NCBI GenBank assembly: GCA_022712975.1 | Contig: JAFLJO010000167.1 | Span: forward strand, 1-39,913 | Direction of reading: 5' to 3' | DNA from: Desulfocapsa sp. | GTDB lineage: Bacteria; Desulfobacterota; Desulfobulbia; Desulfobulbales; Desulfocapsaceae | DNA: 39,913 nt | Part shown: one piece after another, positions 16,772 through 26,363 of the stretch | Numbering within the stretch: position 1 is the stretch's first letter | How the letters are laid out: each line of letters begins with the position of its first letter | The notes under the pieces: generated by a model | The model's database searches: none | Told to the model about the DNA's origin: nothing | What the model saw: the letters and a program-made list of their open reading frames with translations, nothing else | Translations under genes and position numbers: made by a program

Positions 16772-17992
16772 TTAGTGCTGTCCTTTAAAGTCGGGATGTT
16801 CGTCAAAAACCGGCATGCGTGTCGCAATAAACCTGAAGGCCAGAATCAGACAGGTCACCATATAAACTGAAAGGGTGATCTCCATCCAGCTGGGAATATA
16901 GCGTTCATCCAGAGGAAGGTGCCAGTTAAAGGCTATCATACTTATATTGAGCCGATTGAGGACGATTCCGATGATCGTCAATACTGCGGTAAATTTGATT
17001 AGGCCCGGATCTTTGTTTCTCGACCCGACAGCAAACAGAAAACATGGCAGAGCAACAAAGCCTAGAAGCTCAACCAGAAACCAGATGCCGTATGGTGTGA
17101 GCAGCAGGTACCAGTTGTCTCCTGCAGAGACCCCTACGACTTTGACCATGAAATACCCAAACAGTACCAGTGATGCCGCCTTTGCATAGCCAAGAATAAG
17201 GGGCGGATGTTCTTCAAGATACGCTTTCCCCATTCGGTGGCGGAGTTTTTTGTGCGACAGCATACTTTCAAATATCACCATGGAAAGCCCGGCGGCAATA
17301 CTTGAGACAAAGAAAAACACCCCAAGGTATGGAGAATACCAGAGCGGGTGCAACTTTGAGGGTGCAATGAGAAACAGAGCACCAAGGGACGACTGGTGGA
17401 GAGTGGAAAGAACAACTCCAAAAATAGTCAGCGTAAGTGTCAGCTTTACAGCAATGTTTCTGGCCTTTCTAAGCCCAAGCCACTCAAGAGGGATCGGGGT
17501 AAATTCAAGAAAAAGAACGGTCAGATATAAAAGTACGCATAAACCCACTTCAAATAACAGAGACGTTGTTCCCTGCTGTACAATAAACGGGTAGGCAAGA
17601 ACAAGACGATCAGGCCGGCCCACATCGTAAAGGAGAGACACAACCACCATGGCATAGCCTAAGAAAGCTGTCAGGATGGCAGGCCGTACTGCGGAGTGGT
17701 ATTTTTTCATACCAAAAAGATAACATGCCGCAGATGTTGTGTAGCCTCCAGCTGCCAGGGCAACGCCGCACATCAGGTCAAAGCCGATCCACATTCCCCA
17801 AGGGTGGGTGTTGGTCAGGTTGGTGACAGCTCCCAGCCCCTGGGTAAACCGCAGAACCGTAAGAACAGTTCCGACAAGGAGAATGATGCCGGTAAATGCG
17901 GCAAGTGGTGAAAACTTTGCGTTATCATCTCTCATGAGACCTAAAACAACGTCAGTCACTCCCCGGGCCTGTTTGTTTTTTTGCTCGGACAT
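16772..17992 (-). CDS. hmcC: HmcC/NrfD-type integral membrane subunit
   Basis: A 406-residue polytopic protein of the NrfD/PsrC family with about ten membrane helices. Family-typical segments include THPWGMWIGFDLMCGVALA near residue 63 and DVGRPDRLVL near 126. NrfD-type subunits interact with a quinone or transfer electrons between a periplasmic ferredoxin-like partner and cytoplasmic subunits; they bind no haem. The ATG overlaps the hmcB stop (TGATG), so expression is coupled. With hmcA and hmcB upstream and hmcD downstream the Hmc assignment is strong. Confidence 0.92.
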   Translation of the reverse strand: MSEQKNKQARGVTDVVLGLMRDDNAKFSPLAAFTGIILLVGTVLTVLRFTQGLGAVTNLTNTHPWGMWIGFDLMCGVALAAGGYTTSAACYLFGMKKYHSAVRPAILTAFLGYAMVVVSLLYDVGRPDRLVLAYPFIVQQGTTSLLFEVGLCVLLYLTVLFLEFTPIPLEWLGLRKARNIAVKLTLTLTIFGVVLSTLHQSSLGALFLIAPSKLHPLWYSPYLGVFFFVSSIAAGLSMVIFESMLSHKKLRHRMGKAYLEEHPPLILGYAKAASLVLFGYFMVKVVGVSAGDNWYLLLTPYGIWFLVELLGFVALPCFLFAVGSRNKDPGLIKFTAVLTIIGIVLNRLNISMIAFNWHLPLDERYIPSWMEITLSVYMVTCLILAFRFIATRMPVFDEHPDFKGQH

Positions 17993-19062
17993 CAGGCTCC
18001 CTCATCACTATTAGTCGAGCTGCTGTGTTCAAGAGCTTTTTTAACTCTATTTTCTCTGGCCCGTTCAACTCTTTTTGAAACATTTTCTTTTTCTTTTTTC
18101 GCTTTTTCCATAGCCTGGGAAAGTATTTCGGCTGCTTTATTTTCAGTTTGTTCTATAGCAATCGCCACTGCTTTTGCTTTTTCTTCATCTGCAATCGTAT
18201 TCCTTCGTTTTGTCATTCCGTACATACCGGCAAGAAATACCGGCCACAGAGAAACGACCATGGGAATCAAATGCAGTGCGCCTGATGTTAGTTTTGGTGC
18301 CGGTGTGTTTCCAAGATCTTCCCGCATGCCTATATCTTTAAAAGGGACTCCTGAAAGATAGAGCCAGCTAGTGCCGCCCATCTCCTGTTCACCGTAAATA
18401 TGATCAACATAGCGACTGGGAAATTTCTCTATACGCGCGCGTGCAATTTTTAACAGATCATCCCGTTTGCCAAACAGGAGTGACTCCGTGGGACAGCTTT
18501 CAACGCATCCGGGGAGTAGTCCCTTCTCAAGCAGTGGAGCACACAGGGTACATTTGACAACCTCGGGAGTGTATGGGGCATCATATTCGTAGGTCGGCAC
18601 TTCAAAGGGGCAGGCTATCATGCAGTATCTGCAACCCACACAGACGGATGCGTCATAGACAACAGCGCCATTGGGCAGTTTTTGAAAGGCATTAACAAAA
18701 CAGACAGATGCGCAGGCTGGTTCCAGGCAGTGATTGCACTGGGTTTTTATGAAGATTGGGCTGCCTTCTTGTACCGATTTATTTACAATCGTATACTCAG
18801 TTGTAGTGAGTTTACGCTTCTTGTTCAGAACTGATTCGTCTGTATAGGGTTTTGCGGGTTTGGGAAGTTTATTGACAGTGTTGCATGCCTCTTCACAGGA
18901 TCTACAGCCCACACACCTGGTGATGTCATGGAGAACTCCATAGCTACCGGGGTGGCCGGCAAACTCTTTGGTGGATGCGGCGTGAGCCTGCTTACCGACA
19001 AGAGAGGCGGAAAGGCCTGCGGCTCCCATCCAGCCAAGAAAGTTTCTTCGTGATATGGCCAT
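17992..19062 (-). CDS. hmcB: HmcB-like ferredoxin subunit with Tat signal and long charged tail
   Basis: A 356-residue four-cluster ferredoxin protein of the HmcB/DsrO/NrfC type. The N-terminus [10 protein letters not shown]...GKQAHA is a Tat signal, so the cluster domain should be periplasmic. Cysteine sets are [36 protein letters not shown] and CTLC with CVESCP. A single membrane helix near residues 265-285 ([19 protein letters not shown]) is followed by about 68 residues rich in Lys, Glu and Ala that look like a coiled coil. If the helix spans the membrane, this tail lies in the cytoplasm. It links HmcA electrons to HmcC. The start overlaps the hmcA stop (TAATG). Confidence 0.92.
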   Translation of the reverse strand: MAISRRNFLGWMGAAGLSASLVGKQAHAASTKEFAGHPGSYGVLHDITRCVGCRSCEEACNTVNKLPKPAKPYTDESVLNKKRKLTTTEYTIVNKSVQEGSPIFIKTQCNHCLEPACASVCFVNAFQKLPNGAVVYDASVCVGCRYCMIACPFEVPTYEYDAPYTPEVVKCTLCAPLLEKGLLPGCVESCPTESLLFGKRDDLLKIARARIEKFPSRYVDHIYGEQEMGGTSWLYLSGVPFKDIGMREDLGNTPAPKLTSGALHLIPMVVSLWPVFLAGMYGMTKRRNTIADEEKAKAVAIAIEQTENKAAEILSQAMEKAKKEKENVSKRVERARENRVKKALEHSSSTNSDEGA

Positions 19063-20654
19063 TATTCTTTCCCCTTTTGCTGCAGTGCTGAGTGTTGCGG
19101 GCTCTTTTCATCATGACAGTCCCTGCAGCCGACTATATCTAGCTTCATGGTGGTATGGCATCCCATACATTGGAGATGGTAGGCACCGACAATTCCGGGT
19201 TTGTGCATGTCTTTGTCATTGAAGGCTTTGGTGTGACAGCTGCTGCATCCGGATGGTTGTTTTGTCAGCGGTGCATTGTGATGACATCCGCTACAGATGG
19301 TAGCCTTTTCAGCATGGAAATGGAGTGCCAGTTTGTTGTCTTCGATATTCTCTACGATTTTATTAACAATTCTCCTATGGGGGAACTCCACAGATTCATA
19401 TTTTTTAGAGAGTTTTCCGATAACGATTTTTCCCGGTATCTCTTCCTGGGTGTATGTCGGAGATTTTTCAGGACGACCTTCAAGGAGCAGTCGAGCCGTG
19501 TTATCAGTCAGCTCAACACCATCCGGGCGTGGCATGTGACATACCTTACAGGATCTGTTGCTCATCCTTGCAGTTGTGGGAGTGAACTGATGGCAGCCGG
19601 CACAATTGCTGTTTTTTGTATATTGGTTTGCATGGCAGCCGACACAACTCCGATCAGTATCTTTTTTATGCATGGCAAGTTCAAGACTTAGTCCTTTGGC
19701 AGCACCTGTACCGCCGAGTGTGTGACACTCACTGCATTTTTTTATCTCCTGATGATGACAGACCCGGCAACTATTATTGTATCCCTCGTGAGCCTTATGG
19801 TTAAAGGGGACGAGGTTCATTTGGATTTTTTCGCCGCTATCCAGCTCCTTTACGCCAGTTGTAATCATCATCATATCGGGCTGATTTCTTTCAAGCCTTG
19901 GGATGGGATCAAGTTTCTTGATTGTTTCCTGGTAAGAGGCGTCATGGCACTGGGAACATTTGACAGGAAGGGTAAGCGGATTCTTTTCCTGATTTTTGAT
20001 ATGGCAGTTTATACAGGCGACGTGGGAGCTTACGCGTATGGATAAAAGATTTTCTTTCGTTTGTTCTTTGTGGCAATAACGGCAGGTTCCTTCTTTTCCT
20101 TTGGCATAGAAAAGTTTCCTGGTTTTTTCGTCATACTCATGATGACACTGGTCACATTTTTTTTCGTGTGCCTGTACATGACGTGCGTGCAGGGACTTGT
20201 CAAATCCTATGGCCAGACGGGAGGAGCTGTACTTCTTTTTTTCCATGTGGCAATCATTACATTCAACAGGCCCTGATTGTTCACCTTTCAGCCGCATTTC
20301 ACCATGACAACCAATACAGCCATCATGGTAAATATTCATTACTTCTTCTCTGTTTGTGTTTTTCAGTCGCTTGAATTGGGGATAGAACTGTTCTTTTTCA
20401 ACAGGATGACAAGTGTCACACGACATATTTTTTTTGGCAAGAGCCTCTGTATGAGCGTCATGGAGGAATTCAACGGTGGCCTTTTCAAGCGGGCTAAAGG
20501 ATTTCATGTTGTCAATGACGATAAGATCGGCACGTGCTTCCGGGGCAGCCCCGGCTCCATCCTGAGATTTTGTCATGACATTGGTACTAAAAAAAATCAC
20601 CATGCATAATGATATTATACAGGCTGGGAAAAGCAGGTACCCTGGCTTTTTCAT
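19062..20654 (-). CDS. hmcA: HmcA-like 16-haem periplasmic cytochrome c
   Basis: A 530-residue secreted cytochrome with an N-terminal signal or anchor ([20 protein letters not shown]). Exactly 16 CxxCH motifs can be counted, from CDTCH near residue 79 to CRDCH near 514, the same number as the high-molecular-weight cytochrome HmcA of Desulfovibrio; length also agrees. HmcA takes electrons from periplasmic hydrogenase or cytochrome c3 and passes them to the membrane Hmc subunits. It is the first recognised gene of the 13-kb operon. AGGATG precedes the ATG. The electron donor in this organism is not visible, as no hydrogenase gene lies in the window. Confidence 0.95.
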   Translation of the reverse strand: MKKPGYLLFPACIISLCMVIFFSTNVMTKSQDGAGAAPEARADLIVIDNMKSFSPLEKATVEFLHDAHTEALAKKNMSCDTCHPVEKEQFYPQFKRLKNTNREEVMNIYHDGCIGCHGEMRLKGEQSGPVECNDCHMEKKKYSSSRLAIGFDKSLHARHVQAHEKKCDQCHHEYDEKTRKLFYAKGKEGTCRYCHKEQTKENLLSIRVSSHVACINCHIKNQEKNPLTLPVKCSQCHDASYQETIKKLDPIPRLERNQPDMMMITTGVKELDSGEKIQMNLVPFNHKAHEGYNNSCRVCHHQEIKKCSECHTLGGTGAAKGLSLELAMHKKDTDRSCVGCHANQYTKNSNCAGCHQFTPTTARMSNRSCKVCHMPRPDGVELTDNTARLLLEGRPEKSPTYTQEEIPGKIVIGKLSKKYESVEFPHRRIVNKIVENIEDNKLALHFHAEKATICSGCHHNAPLTKQPSGCSSCHTKAFNDKDMHKPGIVGAYHLQCMGCHTTMKLDIVGCRDCHDEKSPQHSALQQKGKE

Positions 20655-20684
20655 ATTTCAATCATCCTTTGGAGGTAACCTCTA

Positions 20685-20858
20685 TCAACAAATATTTTGG
20701 AGCCGCACAACACTATACGCTAAGTTGTCGATATATTCAATTTCCTTCCAAGGAAACATCACTTTAATGAACCCCATACTTGAGACAACAAAGCCGATCA
20801 CGGCATACGGACAGGCCACGTTTAATAAATAGTGTTTCAATTGTTCGTCATTCGACAT
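20685..20858 (-). CDS. Possible 57-residue membrane protein upstream of hmcA
   Basis: The frame begins MSNDEQLKHYLLNVACPYAV and has one hydrophobic stretch (VACPYAVIGFVVSSMGFI) followed by a short polar tail. It lies 30 bases before hmcA and 56 after the unknown 396-residue gene, so it could be the first gene of the hmc unit. The ribosome-binding site is weak. It may be a real small subunit or chance; no family is recognised. Confidence 0.4.
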   Translation of the reverse strand: MSNDEQLKHYLLNVACPYAVIGFVVSSMGFIKVMFPWKEIEYIDNLAYSVVRLQNIC

Positions 20859-20914
20859 ATTAGAACTCAGCTCGACAAGAATATTGAAACTGGAAAGGGT
20901 GTTTGAAGAGGAGA

Positions 20915-22105
20915 TTATGACAAGGGAACAAAAGATCCACTTGGCCAACAAGGTGCAGCAATGGGGGAACCAAGATTATATCGTACCAGGCGATTTCTGA
21001 CTTCAATGAGTTGATCAACCAGGGATTTTTCGACCTTTTCATATGCTTTCTTGTCATCAGTGCGTTTGACAACGATACCGAGTAATTCGGTGATGGCATT
21101 CCCCACAGAGTTTTGGCTTATGGTAACTATCAGGCGCCCTGTGTCATCCCGGTATAGAATCTGTTTGTATGCCGGGCGCCAACGGATTTCATTGGCAAAC
21201 AAAGGATCTTCAAGAACCTGTAGGCGCAGCATTCTGGCGGCACTGTGGAATTCATTGTTGAACAGAAGTATGTTCTCGATCTGATCAGGATAGCGGGCAG
21301 CTTCCGGGATCCTTGCAGTGTTAGAGGCAACAAGAGAAAATAATGTGCGGTAAAAATCAAGAAATCCCAGAAGCACCATGTCATACTCTTTCCAGAATGC
21401 ACCTTGAGTGAGCGCATCAACTCCTCCCTGTACTTCCCAACTCGGGAGCCCTTGAGGGTATCCAGTACTTTTCAATTTTGCCTGATCCGCCTCCAGGGGC
21501 TTTAAAATAGTCAGATCCAGGATTTCAAAGAAACGCAAATAGACATTCCTTAAATAATCAAGAAAGAGTCCGTTATAGCCGCTATCTGTGAGGTTTGGGT
21601 TGTCATCTGAGGCGAGTGGTGAAGCAAGGAGGTTTTCGTTCTCAAATACAATAAAATGATTATGGATCATGCGGATGCTTGGAACCCCCGGTTTCGCAAG
21701 AGGCCATGTCGCATCCAGACTTGCTTCTCCACATAAGAGCAGGTGGCGTGCAGGATCTGGATATTTCTCAAGCATGTAGGTGAAGACTACCTGGGTCATG
21801 CGAGAGAAGACCAGTTTTTCCTGAGTGCTGAGTTGATCGCGTCGAACCGGACGTCCAAGGGGATCTAAAATATTCTGTGACGAATCCAAAATGATGGAGG
21901 TATCAAAGATATTACTGTGACCAATTGCTTTACGGTAGAGTAGAAAATTTTCAGGTGTTCGGAGAAGGCCGTTTTCACGGGCTAAATGACGCAGGTTGCA
22001 TGGGCTGTTAAAGAACTCTGTTGGGGTGATGCCCTCTGGAATGTCTATGGGAATTGTGCGGTGCGGGGTTGTGACTTCGCGTGGAGTTCCTAGTGTTGGG
22101 CACAT
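20915..22105 (-). CDS. Conserved-looking protein of unknown function
   Basis: A 396-residue soluble-looking protein that I do not recognise. It has no signal peptide or membrane helix. A HNHFIVFE segment near residue 157 and scattered histidines could be metal- or nucleotide-binding, but this is not enough to assign a function. A good AGGAG lies nine bases before the ATG. It sits between the tRNA-Gln terminator and the hmc operon on the same strand, so it may be transcribed with hmcA or end the spacer independently. The length and ribosome-binding site make a real gene likely. Confidence 0.7.
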   Translation of the reverse strand: MCPTLGTPREVTTPHRTIPIDIPEGITPTEFFNSPCNLRHLARENGLLRTPENFLLYRKAIGHSNIFDTSIILDSSQNILDPLGRPVRRDQLSTQEKLVFSRMTQVVFTYMLEKYPDPARHLLLCGEASLDATWPLAKPGVPSIRMIHNHFIVFENENLLASPLASDDNPNLTDSGYNGLFLDYLRNVYLRFFEILDLTILKPLEADQAKLKSTGYPQGLPSWEVQGGVDALTQGAFWKEYDMVLLGFLDFYRTLFSLVASNTARIPEAARYPDQIENILLFNNEFHSAARMLRLQVLEDPLFANEIRWRPAYKQILYRDDTGRLIVTISQNSVGNAITELLGIVVKRTDDKKAYEKVEKSLVDQLIEVRNRLVRYNLGSPIAAPCWPSGSFVPLS

Positions 22106-22199
22106 GCAGGTTTATCTCCTGAAGGCGTATCAGGAAACTGGAATATTTTCTAATTTCCAGATACGAAGATGATGTAGTTTTTCACTTGTAGTTTAGAAC

Positions 22200-22243
22200 A
22201 AAAAAGCGGCTAAGTCAAAAACTGACTTAGCCGCTTTTTTTTA
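22200..22243. terminator. Strong bidirectional rho-independent terminator
   Basis: AGCGGCTAAGTCA (22205-22217) pairs perfectly with TGACTTAGCCGCT (22223-22235) around a five-base loop, flanked by an A run on one side and a T run on the other. It ends the tRNA-Gln transcript on the minus strand. Confidence 0.9.
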
Positions 22244-22246
22244 TTA

Positions 22247-22320
22247 TGGCTGGGGGACAAGGATTCGAACCTTGATAGACGGAGTCAGAGTCCGTAGTCT
22301 TGCCATTAGACCATCCCCCA
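22247..22320 (-). tRNA. tRNA-Gln (anticodon CUG)
   Basis: The minus strand reads TGGGGGATGGTCTAATGGCA and ends in encoded CCA. The anticodon stem ACGGA/TCCGT encloses CTCTGAC, giving anticodon CTG. The T-loop GTTCGAATC is canonical and the acceptor stem TGGGGGA/TCCCCCA pairs fully. Confidence 0.96.
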
Positions 22321-22392
22321 GGATGTATCTTTATCCTTATTGAGGTGGATTATTTAGACAGTTTTTGGGATTCTGTCAAGAGAAAATGGCAT

Positions 22393-23208
22393 TCATGAAA
22401 TAAGGACACCAGCATAACCCACCACCTGATCTGTATCTCCTGTGATTTCTCCGGAATCAGTATAACGGATGAGTTCTGTTTTTGTTGCACCAAGTTCAAG
22501 GGCAATAATGAGTGCAGCGGTCACCGGCATGATGCCGCACATGGAAATATGTTGTCCTATGACAGAGCTATAGAGAAGATCCGGATTCATATCGGTAAGT
22601 TTTTCAAGAGCATAATGATCTTTTTTTATCGCAGCACTGCGCGATTCGTAATGGGTCATATCTGATGAGGCAACAATCAGGATATCTTTATTGGTACTTT
22701 TTTTGATGGCTTTAGCAATAGCCAGAGCGATTTCTTCCAGAACCTGATATGAAATATGAGAGATGGTGATGGGGACTATGGAGAGATCAGGCTGTGCCAT
22801 CTGCAGGAAAGGGAGCTGTACTTCCAGTGAATGTTCGTACTTGTGGGCAAGTTCATCTTCTTCAATAAAATCACTCTCAGCAAGAATTGCGCGTGCAAGA
22901 TCATAATTGCAGGGAACGTGTCCCATGGGCATATTCCAGGTGGCAGTAGACAGGGCAACGGTTTTCCCTTTTCCTGTATGATTGGGGCCAAGAAGTATTA
23001 CTGTCTCGGGAATTTCAATCCGCCCCAGAGTCTCAGCGGCAACAGCCCCGGAATAGACATATCCTGCATGTGGCGACATTACTGCCAGGACTTTTTGTTT
23101 GTGTTCAGGAAGGTCTCCTGTAAGATTCTGAATAGTAGCGCGCAATGAGCTGTCATCTCCAGGATAAAAGCGGCCTGCAACAGCTGGTGAGCGGGTGATT
23201 GAATTCAT
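22393..23208 (-). CDS. amrB: MEMO-family protein (AmmeMemoRadiSam system protein B)
   Basis: A 271-residue MEMO1-type protein. Landmarks are SPAVAGRFYPGD at residues 8-19, MSPHAGYVYSG near 45-55, LLGPNHTG near 73-80, YEHSLEVQLPFLQ near 123-135 and SSDMTHY near 181-187; these histidines, aspartates and cysteine form the conserved metal pocket. The fold resembles extradiol dioxygenases. The biochemical role of the AmmeMemoRadiSam set is not established, and the AMMECR1 and radical-SAM partners are not in the window. It starts one base after the cysS stop, so the two are cotranscribed. Confidence 0.93.
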   Translation of the reverse strand: MNSITRSPAVAGRFYPGDDSSLRATIQNLTGDLPEHKQKVLAVMSPHAGYVYSGAVAAETLGRIEIPETVILLGPNHTGKGKTVALSTATWNMPMGHVPCNYDLARAILAESDFIEEDELAHKYEHSLEVQLPFLQMAQPDLSIVPITISHISYQVLEEIALAIAKAIKKSTNKDILIVASSDMTHYESRSAAIKKDHYALEKLTDMNPDLLYSSVIGQHISMCGIMPVTAALIIALELGATKTELIRYTDSGEITGDTDQVVGYAGVLIS

Positions 23209-23209
23209 A

Positions 23210-24679
23210 TCAGCTCCGTTTTACACTCCATCCCGTACCTTTCGGGCCATCGTTTAATTCAATGCCTTTTTCGAGTAGGTTGTTACGGATTTCATCGCTT
23301 TTAGCCCAGTTTTTATCAATCCGGGCTTGATTTCTTTCTTCAATACAAGCCAGTATCTCCGCTTCACTTATATCTGTTTTTGCGAGCATTTCTGCTTTTC
23401 CGACAGCAAGATAGACGGCTGCCGGAACCTGAAGTATCCCCATAATTCCTGCAAGCTTTTTGATGGTTGCAGCAGCTGTTTGCAGCAGTTTGTGATCTTC
23501 AGAGGATGGAGCATCCGGGAGTGTTCTAAGGATCTTATTCATAGTTTTAACAGTTTCAAAAATGCTTCCCTGAGCCTGTGCCGTATTGAAGTCGTTGTTC
23601 ATAGCCTTTTGAAAATTTTCTTCAAGCGATTCAATTTTCTTTATATCTTTCGCACCTGCAATTGAATCCACTTTGTCCTGGCAATTGTCTTCCAATGCAT
23701 CAACGGCTGCAAGACATTCATACAAACGCTTCAGTCCCGTCATGGAATCTTGCATGGCAGCTTCAGAAAAATCCAGTGGATTACGATAATGGGTGGAAAA
23801 AATAAAAAACCTGAGAACTTCTGGATGGTAATGATCAAGAATATCTCTGATAGTCAGAAAATTACCGAGAGATTTCGACATCTTTTCATCACGGATGGTA
23901 ACAAAGCCATGATGGATCCACATCTTGACATAAGGTTTGTTATTGGCTCCCTCACTTTGGGCTAGTTCGTTTTCGTGGTGAGGAAAGATAAGATCCTGGC
24001 CGCCGCCATGGATATCAAAAGTGGAACCCAGGTATTTACGACTCATTGCAGAGCATTCTATGTGCCAGCCAGGTCTTCCGGGTCCCCATGGACTGTTCCA
24101 ACTGGGTTCGCCGGGTTTGGAGGCCTTCCACAGCACAAAATCCATGGGATTGGTTTTGTTTTCATTGACAGAAATGCGCGCACCTGCCTGCATATCTTCA
24201 AGATTACGCCCGGAGAGCTTGCCGTAATTTGCAAATGAATTTACAGAATAATAGACATCACCTCCTGCCGGATATGCCATATCTTTTTCGATAAGTTCAG
24301 TGATCAAATCAATCATTTCCTGAATATGCTCAGTGGCCTTAGGCTCCATCGTGGGCCTGTCCACACCGAGTTTATCCATATCAACGTAGAATTCATCTAT
24401 AAAACGGTTTGCAAGTTCTTCGGTAGTGGTATTTTGCTCGTTTGCCCGCGTGATAATCTTGTCATCAATGTCTGTGAAGTTTCGAATATAGGTGACTTTA
24501 TTACCGAGATACCGCAAATAGCGTACTATCATGTCAAAGGCCAATGCTGAACGGGCATGACCAATATGGCAATAATCGTAGGACGTAATTCCACAGACAT
24601 AAAGCCTTACATGACCCGGTTCAATGGGCTGTAGCTCTTCTTTTTTTCGCGATAATGTGTTGTATATCTTAACTGGCAT
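23210..24679 (-). CDS. cysS: Cysteinyl-tRNA synthetase
   Basis: Class I aminoacyl-tRNA synthetase charging tRNA-Cys. The HIGH motif is in CHIGHARSALAFD (residues 37-49) and the KMSKS motif is KMSKSLGN near residue 265. Zinc ligands are the early Cys in YVCGITSYD and the WHIECSAMS and HHENELAQSE segments. The ATG at 24679 (MPVKIYNTLSRKKEEL) gives 489 residues, typical length; an upstream in-frame extension of 59 residues looks non-coding and overlaps the divergent transporter promoter. The identification is firm. Confidence 0.97.
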   Translation of the reverse strand: MPVKIYNTLSRKKEELQPIEPGHVRLYVCGITSYDYCHIGHARSALAFDMIVRYLRYLGNKVTYIRNFTDIDDKIITRANEQNTTTEELANRFIDEFYVDMDKLGVDRPTMEPKATEHIQEMIDLITELIEKDMAYPAGGDVYYSVNSFANYGKLSGRNLEDMQAGARISVNENKTNPMDFVLWKASKPGEPSWNSPWGPGRPGWHIECSAMSRKYLGSTFDIHGGGQDLIFPHHENELAQSEGANNKPYVKMWIHHGFVTIRDEKMSKSLGNFLTIRDILDHYHPEVLRFFIFSTHYRNPLDFSEAAMQDSMTGLKRLYECLAAVDALEDNCQDKVDSIAGAKDIKKIESLEENFQKAMNNDFNTAQAQGSIFETVKTMNKILRTLPDAPSSEDHKLLQTAAATIKKLAGIMGILQVPAAVYLAVGKAEMLAKTDISEAEILACIEERNQARIDKNWAKSDEIRNNLLEKGIELNDGPKGTGWSVKRS

Positions 24680-24796
24680 CTTGATATTTCTGGGGCTGGA
24701 TTTAGTGTATGGGCCGGTTTGCTTTTTGCCTTTTTTATTTATAAGGTAGGTCTGAAAGTATTGATACCATAAATTTATTGCGGGGAAAAGGGAAGA

Positions 24797-26362
24797 ATGG
24801 CAGAAATAAATGGAGTGAATAGCAGCAAAATGGATATGCTGAGGATTTGGATTCATCCACGTGTGCTAACCATGCTTTTTCTCGGGTTTTCTGCAGGCGT
24901 TCCCATCCTTCTTATTTTCTCGACTCTTTCGGTGTGGTTGCGTGAGGCAGGTGTCAGCAGATCTGCCGTTACATTTTTCAGCTGGGCGGCACTTGGTTAT
25001 TCTTTCAAATTTATATGGGCTCCTCTTGTTGATAAGCTGCCCCTGCCTTTTCTTACCAGAAAATTTGGCAGACGTCGTTCCTGGATGCTGCTCTCTCAAA
25101 TTTCTGTGATGGCGGCAATTGTTTGGATGGGGCTTACTGATCCTACCCAAGGTGAAGCAAGCCTTGTCATGATGGCGGTCGCCGCTGTGTTTCTTGGCTT
25201 TTCTTCTGCTACTCAGGATATTGTGATTGATGCCTATCGTATTGAGTGCGTGGAAGAATCTTTGCAGGCAATGCTTGCGTCCACCTATGTTGCAGGGTAC
25301 CGGATCGGTATGCTTGTGGCAGGTGCCGGTTCTCTTTATATCGCTTCCTGGTTTGGAACATCACGAGAGCTTTATGATGGCAGTGCCTGGAGCATGACCT
25401 ATTTTGTTATGGCATCTGTCATGCTGGTTGGTGTGGCGACTACCTGCTTTATTGATGAGCCGGCGGAGGCACGATCTACTCCGTATCAATATAGTGCTAA
25501 ACAATATATTCGGTTTTTTCTTCTTTTTGTATTTGCTGCAGCTCTCTTTGCGACCTGTTTTTTTCTGACCGCATCTGTCAGTGTCTGGCTAAAAGAACTG
25601 CTCGCTGGAGGAAGTAAAGGAAATGTAAAACTTATTGGTTTCGCAGTGGAAACAGGACGACTCTTTTTTGCACTCCTTATGGCAGCGGTTGGGGCATTTA
25701 TTTCTGTGAAAGCAGGGCTTGCAGATAAGGGAATGGTACAAGACAGTTATGTTGAGCCGGTGCGGGACTTTTTTGTTCGCTATGGTGGAAAAACAGCAGT
25801 TTTGCTTTTGTTGCTTGTTGGATTTTACAGGATATCGGATATTGTTTTAGGCGTTGTCTCCAATGTGTTCTACCTGGACATGGGGTTTAGCAAAAATGAG
25901 ATAGCAACTGTTACCAAAACTTTTGGCCTGGGTATGACTTTGGTCGGTGGCTTTTTAGGTGGCCTGTTGACCGTTCGTTACGGGGTCTACCGAATGCTGT
26001 TTCTTGGCGGGGTACTGGCTGCTGCGACGAATTTACTATTCATGCTTCTAGCAAGGAGTGGAAACGATATTACCATGTTAACCATAGTGATAGGAGCCGA
26101 CAATCTATGTGCCGGACTGGCATCCATCGCCTTTGTGGCATTTTTATCAAGCCTTACGAATATTTCTTTTACTGCCGTTCAGTATGCCCTGTTCAGCTCC
26201 CTGATGACCTTGTTCCCCAAGTTAATAGGCGGCTATTCAGGAACTGCCGTTTCTGCTTATGGGTATGAATCGTTTTTCCTTATGACTGCTGCCATGGGGG
26301 TTCCGGTCTTGGTTCTTATCTGGTTTGTCGGGAAGCTTGTAGATGTAGATAAACAGGTCTGA
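24797..26362 (+). CDS. AmpG-like major facilitator transporter
   Basis: A 521-residue protein with about 12-14 membrane helices. The N-terminal half matches AmpG-type muropeptide permeases: LGFSAGVPILLIFSTLSVWL, WAALGYSFKFIWAPLVDKLP, the loop FGRRRSWML, and SATQDIVIDAYRIE. AmpG imports anhydro-muropeptides for cell-wall recycling. A central loop between the two six-helix bundles is longer than average. Its start has GGGAAG just upstream, and it is divergent from cysS. The substrate is inferred from family only. Confidence 0.87.
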   Translation: MAEINGVNSSKMDMLRIWIHPRVLTMLFLGFSAGVPILLIFSTLSVWLREAGVSRSAVTFFSWAALGYSFKFIWAPLVDKLPLPFLTRKFGRRRSWMLLSQISVMAAIVWMGLTDPTQGEASLVMMAVAAVFLGFSSATQDIVIDAYRIECVEESLQAMLASTYVAGYRIGMLVAGAGSLYIASWFGTSRELYDGSAWSMTYFVMASVMLVGVATTCFIDEPAEARSTPYQYSAKQYIRFFLLFVFAAALFATCFFLTASVSVWLKELLAGGSKGNVKLIGFAVETGRLFFALLMAAVGAFISVKAGLADKGMVQDSYVEPVRDFFVRYGGKTAVLLLLLVGFYRISDIVLGVVSNVFYLDMGFSKNEIATVTKTFGLGMTLVGGFLGGLLTVRYGVYRMLFLGGVLAAATNLLFMLLARSGNDITMLTIVIGADNLCAGLASIAFVAFLSSLTNISFTAVQYALFSSLMTLFPKLIGGYSGTAVSAYGYESFFLMTAAMGVPVLVLIWFVGKLVDVDKQV

Positions 26363-26363
26363 C

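Noticed and set aside
23210..24856. A 548-residue cysS with an N-terminal extension
   Set aside because: The first 59 residues look non-coding and overlap the divergent transporter's 5' end. The normal CysS start is MPVKIYNTLS at 24679.
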